Assembly (NCBI RefSeq): GCF_900102545.1
Contig: NZ_FNBN01000001.1
Location: forward strand, 1,601,125 to 1,665,124
Direction of reading: 5' to 3'
DNA length: 64,000 bases
From: Chitinophaga filiformis
Lineage (GTDB): Bacteria; Bacteroidota; Bacteroidia; Chitinophagales; Chitinophagaceae
The notes under the pieces are model-generated. The model made no database searches and had not been told where the DNA came from. It saw only the letters and a list, made by a program, of their open reading frames with translations. Below, one piece after another: positions 60,484-64,000 of the stretch. The position numbers and the translations under genes are program-made. Each line of letters starts with the position of its first letter. Within the stretch, counting starts at the first letter, position 1.

Positions 60484-63400
60484 TTATTCTGCTCTCACAG
60501 GACCGTTTGGCTTCTTCATAGCAGGAGTGTCTTTGATCTCCTTCATCAGCAATTCCACTGTCTTCTCCAACTGAGGATCTCTACCTGCAATAACATCCGC
60601 GGGAGTCATTTCCACCTCAACATCCGGGGCAACACCCTGGTTTTCGATGATCCATTTACCATCTTTACTGAAGATGCCCAGTCGCGGCGCAGTCACAAAG
60701 CCACCATCCATCAGCTGCGGATAATTGTAGATGCCCACCAGTATGCCCATGGTAGTCGTACCTACCAGCGGTCCCAGCTTCTTTTCATGGAACATAAATG
60801 GCATCAGATCACCGCCGGACCCTGCATAGCCGTTTATGATCATAGCTTTCGGACCGAATATGGCATTACCAGGTGTCGTCATAGGTTGGCCTTCACGGGT
60901 ACCCCAATAGTTCAGCAGGTCACGGTTCAGCAGGTCTATCACATAGTCAGCCGCAGATCCTCCGCCATTAAAACGTTCGTCTACGATCACGCCTTTCTTG
61001 TCCAGCTGAGAGAAGTAGTAGCGGTTGAAATAGTTGTAACCGTCGCCGCCTGTATTCGGCATGTAAACATATGCCAGCTTGCCATTACTGAGCTGGTCTA
61101 CCTTTTTACGGTTGCCTTCCAGCCAGTTCATATGACGCAGCATCACCTCATTGGTGACCGGTATAACAGTATATTCCTTTGCACCACTTGTATCCGGCCG
61201 TTGATTAACAAGTATGCGTACCTGCTTGCCCGCTGTAGCCTGAAACAGGCTGTAAACGTTGGTCCTGGTATCCAGCGGAACACCATTTACCGCCAGCAGG
61301 TAATCACCTTCCTTTACATTGATGCCGGGTTGCGTCAGTGGCGACTGGAAGTTTGGATTCCAGTTCAATCCGGAATAGATCTTCGCGAAGCGGTAACGAC
61401 CATTTTCGATGCTGTAATCTGCCCCCAGCAGACCTACAGATTCAGTGATCGGTTTAGGGAAATCTCCCTGGCTAACATAGCTATGACCTATTACCAGTTC
61501 CCCCATCATTTCGCTGAAGAGGTAGTTGAGATCTTCCCGGTGGCCTACATAAGGCAGGAAGCGCTGGTATTTTTTTTTCACAGCTTTCCAGTCGGCGCCA
61601 TGCATATTGTCTACATAAAAGAAATCGCGTTCTATGCGCCATAGTTCATCAAACATCTGGTTCCATTCAGCAGTGGGATCTACCACGGTGCGGATATTGC
61701 CAATGTTCAGCGTGCCTTCACCTGGATTTGCTTTACTGGCAGTACCCACAATACCGGCTGTCGTACCCGTGACATACAATAGTTTCTCTCCATTCTGGCT
61801 CACGGCATAGCCATTAATGCCACTCATGAGCACATCACTTTTACGCTTCGCGATATCGTAACTGTAAAGCGTATTATCTGACTGGTATAACAGCTTGCCA
61901 TTCACCAAACCATTCAGTTGTCTGTAGTTCTGTGCGGGCACAGGAAGTGCTACTATACGCTGGTCAATATTCTCCAGGTCTATGCGTGTTTGCTTAGAGG
62001 TATCTTTAGCAGCAGGATCTTTTTTCTCCTGTTCATCGTCACTCTCCGGTACAAGAGGGGAAGGGAGGTTGTTGGCTAATACTACTGCATAAATATTGCT
62101 AAGGGGATTACGTTCAAAGGAGGTCATATCCAGCCAGCCTGTATTCTGCGCATAGTTAGTGCTCGCATAGAAGAACAGGTATTTGCCATCCTTGCTGAAT
62201 ACCGGCTCATTGGCCTCACTGCGACCATCAGTGACCTGATAGTTCTTCCTGTCTGCAAGGTTATACAGGAAGACGGCCTGCAGACTGTTTGGCAATCTTT
62301 TGTTGTAGGTGATCCAGCGGGAGTCAGGACTCCAGTTGGCATCAAAGTTCTGGTCAGGACGATCGTAGGTGTCTTCGTCTATCACGGAGATCTTCTTGCT
62401 GTCAACATCCACATATAACAGGCGCAGACGTTTATCTCTGAATACGATCTTTTTACTATCCGGCGACCATACAGGGCTATAATAGAAGCCTGGTTCCAGT
62501 GAGATGATCACAGGAGGTTTTTCTGCCTTCTGATCACGGATATGCAGGGCATATTCACCGCTGGCATCAGAGAAATAGGCTATGGATTTGCCATCTGCAG
62601 ACCATGTCGGCGTGCGTTCATGAATGCCGGGTGTGGCAGTAAGATTGCGTACATCGCCCTTTTCAAGCGGCACGGTCAGTATATCGCCTCTGAACTGTAC
62701 CACAGCCCTCACACCTGTAGGAGAGAGGCTGATGCTGCCCAGCGTATTGAGTGATGCATTGACATAATGGGGACGTTTATAAGGAAAATCCGCCTGTAGG
62801 CTGATACTGAGTGCGGTGCTCCTGCCTGATGCCGCATCCCATTTGTTGATGCGACCGCCCTGCTCATATACCAGTGTTTTCCCGTCGGAGAAAAGCGTTT
62901 TTACATCATAGTCTTTGTGGTTTGTTATCTGCGTAACTGTTTTGGCAGACACTGAATAGCGGAACACATTCATGGTGCCATTACGGTCACTCAGGAAGTA
63001 AACGTCATTGCCCAGCCATACAGGGCGAATATTGTTGGAGCCCGCATCAGGGATCTCTGTCACTGCATTTGTCTGGTTGTTGAATATCCAGACACGTGGC
63101 ATATTACCGCCCCTGTAGTGCTTAAACGGATGATAAGTACCGCCTCTTTCCGTTGGGTCAGGATTCTTAATATAGACAGTGTATGATCCGTCAGGGGAGA
63201 TGTTACCCTGGTGTGCCTCCGGCATCTTCAGCTTTACCGGCATGCCTCCTTCCAGGCTAATTTCGTACAGTTGCTGAAAACGGGGTGAAATGGACTGACG
63301 TGTAGAGGCGAAAAGGACCTTATCATTACCATGCCATCCGCGTATGATATCAGCATCCGGATGGTACGTGATACGGCGCGGAATACCGCCATTTGCAGGC

Positions 63401-63681
63401 ACAACATAGATATCGACGTTGCCTTCATAGTTGCCGCTGAAGGCAATCCATTTGCCATCTGGAGACAGCATAGGGTCTATTTCTACATCGGGATTGACAG
63501 TGATACGCTGAGGATGTTGCCCGTTTTCATCTGTGGTCCATATGTCGCCGGCATAGTTAAAAGCGATCTGATGTTGGCTGATAGATGGGGAGCGTAGTAG
63601 CTGGGTTTCTGTTGATTGTGCCCTGGCCGTAAGGCAGGCAATGCCTGTCAGCATCAGCAGGACGATAGGTCTTCTTAGCAT
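60484..63681 (-). CDS. Tricorn-type S41 serine protease, secreted
   Basis: The product starting MLRRPIVLLMLTGIACLTARA has a signal peptide and is ~1065 residues. The first ~650 residues are a WD40/TolB-like beta-propeller ('DPMLSPDGKWIAFSG', 'WSPDSRWITYNK'). A PDZ domain follows ('GINVKEGDYLLAVNGVPL'), then the S41 core with VIVDERFNGGG and the nucleophile region GYAGSGGDLMPFMF. This is the tricorn layout; bacterial members degrade peptides in the periplasm. A 32-residue longer start (63777) is discounted because it lacks a signal-like start. Confidence 0.93.
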   Translation of the reverse strand: MLRRPIVLLMLTGIACLTARAQSTETQLLRSPSISQHQIAFNYAGDIWTTDENGQHPQRITVNPDVEIDPMLSPDGKWIAFSGNYEGNVDIYVVPANGGIPRRITYHPDADIIRGWHGNDKVLFASTRQSISPRFQQLYEISLEGGMPVKLKMPEAHQGNISPDGSYTVYIKNPDPTERGGTYHPFKHYRGGNMPRVWIFNNQTNAVTEIPDAGSNNIRPVWLGNDVYFLSDRNGTMNVFRYSVSAKTVTQITNHKDYDVKTLFSDGKTLVYEQGGRINKWDAASGRSTALSISLQADFPYKRPHYVNASLNTLGSISLSPTGVRAVVQFRGDILTVPLEKGDVRNLTATPGIHERTPTWSADGKSIAYFSDASGEYALHIRDQKAEKPPVIISLEPGFYYSPVWSPDSKKIVFRDKRLRLLYVDVDSKKISVIDEDTYDRPDQNFDANWSPDSRWITYNKRLPNSLQAVFLYNLADRKNYQVTDGRSEANEPVFSKDGKYLFFYASTNYAQNTGWLDMTSFERNPLSNIYAVVLANNLPSPLVPESDDEQEKKDPAAKDTSKQTRIDLENIDQRIVALPVPAQNYRQLNGLVNGKLLYQSDNTLYSYDIAKRKSDVLMSGINGYAVSQNGEKLLYVTGTTAGIVGTASKANPGEGTLNIGNIRTVVDPTAEWNQMFDELWRIERDFFYVDNMHGADWKAVKKKYQRFLPYVGHREDLNYLFSEMMGELVIGHSYVSQGDFPKPITESVGLLGADYSIENGRYRFAKIYSGLNWNPNFQSPLTQPGINVKEGDYLLAVNGVPLDTRTNVYSLFQATAGKQVRILVNQRPDTSGAKEYTVIPVTNEVMLRHMNWLEGNRKKVDQLSNGKLAYVYMPNTGGDGYNYFNRYYFSQLDKKGVIVDERFNGGGSAADYVIDLLNRDLLNYWGTREGQPMTTPGNAIFGPKAMIINGYAGSGGDLMPFMFHEKKLGPLVGTTTMGILVGIYNYPQLMDGGFVTAPRLGIFSKDGKWIIENQGVAPDVEVEMTPADVIAGRDPQLEKTVELLMKEIKDTPAMKKPNGPVRAE

Positions 63682-63765
63682 TTTGTTGGTGTTAAACAGT
63701 TGATGTGTGTGTACTAATTTATACTTTTTCCCGGGGAATGAAGGGGAAATAGGGTATGTATTCGG

Positions 63766-64000
63766 GTATAGTCGCACCGAATCTTTACGTCAAATGTCAT
63801 CAACAAACCATAATAGGACTCCGGCAGGAGTCCCATTGTTTGTAGCCCGGGGTGCAACTCCGGGGACGAAAACGCGGGATGCAACCCCGGGAACGGAAAC
63901 GTGGATGCAACCCGGGAACGAAAAACGCGGGGTGGCAACCCCGGGAACGGGAAACGTTATAGAAATGCATTATAGGTGTAGTATAGTCGTACCGAATCTT
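63766..64000. repeat. REP-like repeat block at the window end
   Basis: The 20-mer GTATAGTCGYACCGAATCTT occurs at 63766-63785 and 63981-64000 (one mismatch), framing the palindrome GGACTCCGGCAGGAGTCC (about 63816-63833), TTTGTAGCCCGGGG, and four ~27-bp units of the form GCAACCCCGGGAACGGAAACG (63854-63956). This is the same family as the 30.3-kb repeats. The block continues beyond the window. Confidence 0.85.

Noticed and set aside
1..64000. tRNA or rRNA genes
   Set aside because: I searched by eye for T-loop and anticodon-stem patterns and for rRNA motifs in the intergenic regions and found none; a tRNA scan would settle it.

Overview
The window is chromosomal DNA from a member of the Bacteroidota, most probably a Chitinophaga-like Chitinophagaceae. 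Evidence seen directly: many start-proximal sites match the Bacteroidota -7 promoter element TAnnTTTG (the HU gene has a complete TTTG-N19-TATATTTG), Shine-Dalgarno sequences are mostly weak, and the gene set is typical of the phylum (bTHX ribosomal protein, a SusD-like lipoprotein, BatB/BatC, PorT-like barrel, IspG with the long insertion, DUF4286, Cys-rich PSP1 protein beside holB). No rRNA, tRNA or CRISPR array was found.

Layout. 0-5 kb is a minus-strand housekeeping block: PSP1 protein (cut by the window edge), holB, glutathione peroxidase, a ComF-like phosphoribosyltransferase and radA. 5-10.3 kb is a plus-strand block: a YugP-type membrane zinc protease, then rplM-rpsI-rpsB-tsf-pyrH; RpsB carries an unusual 88-residue glycine-rich tail. 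10.4-18.2 kb holds a DUF3298 lipoprotein, pdxH, the tiny bTHX gene, hup, DUF4286, xth and a methionine synthase split into two adjacent genes. 18.5-20.04 kb is the most accessory-looking interval: a small membrane protein, a frameshifted small membrane/coiled-coil gene, a ~180-bp imperfect inverted repeat, and a separate transcription unit with a strong promoter, a 34-codon ORF ending Gly-Cys-Cys-Cys, a 63-residue protein and a strong terminator.

20-25.5 kb: recR, an Ig-like lipoprotein and a UvrD-type helicase-nuclease on the minus strand. 25.5-29.8 kb: an SRPBCC protein, an ECF sigma factor with two tandem minimal anti-sigma-like proteins, a lipocalin-like lipoprotein, a LysR regulator and a secreted repeat protein. 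A ~600-bp field of GC-rich REP-like repeats precedes ispG. 30.7-38.8 kb: ispG, def, an AraC regulator, batB-batC without batA/D/E, a class D beta-lactamase and kbl. 39.1-45.8 kb: a second ECF sigma/anti-sigma/outer-membrane-barrel cluster, an M16 peptidase and an L,D-transpeptidase. 46-51 kb: an alpha/beta hydrolase, an orphan SusD-like fusion protein and acs. 51-56.8 kb: small regulators, a catalytically dead-looking REP-associated (Y1/HUH) transposase homologue, a 5'-nucleotidase, a DeoR regulator with an MFS transporter, and a lipoprotein. 57.3-63.7 kb: carB lacking its allosteric domain, and a tricorn-type S41 protease. More REP-like repeats close the window.

Best candidates for something undescribed: the Cys-Cys-Cys microprotein unit with its neighbouring giant hairpin (19.2-20.0 kb), and the intact transposase homologue that has lost both HUH and tyrosine residues (52.4 kb) in a genome that carries REP-like hairpin repeats at three or more loci in this window. 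All functional readings come from sequence inspection only.
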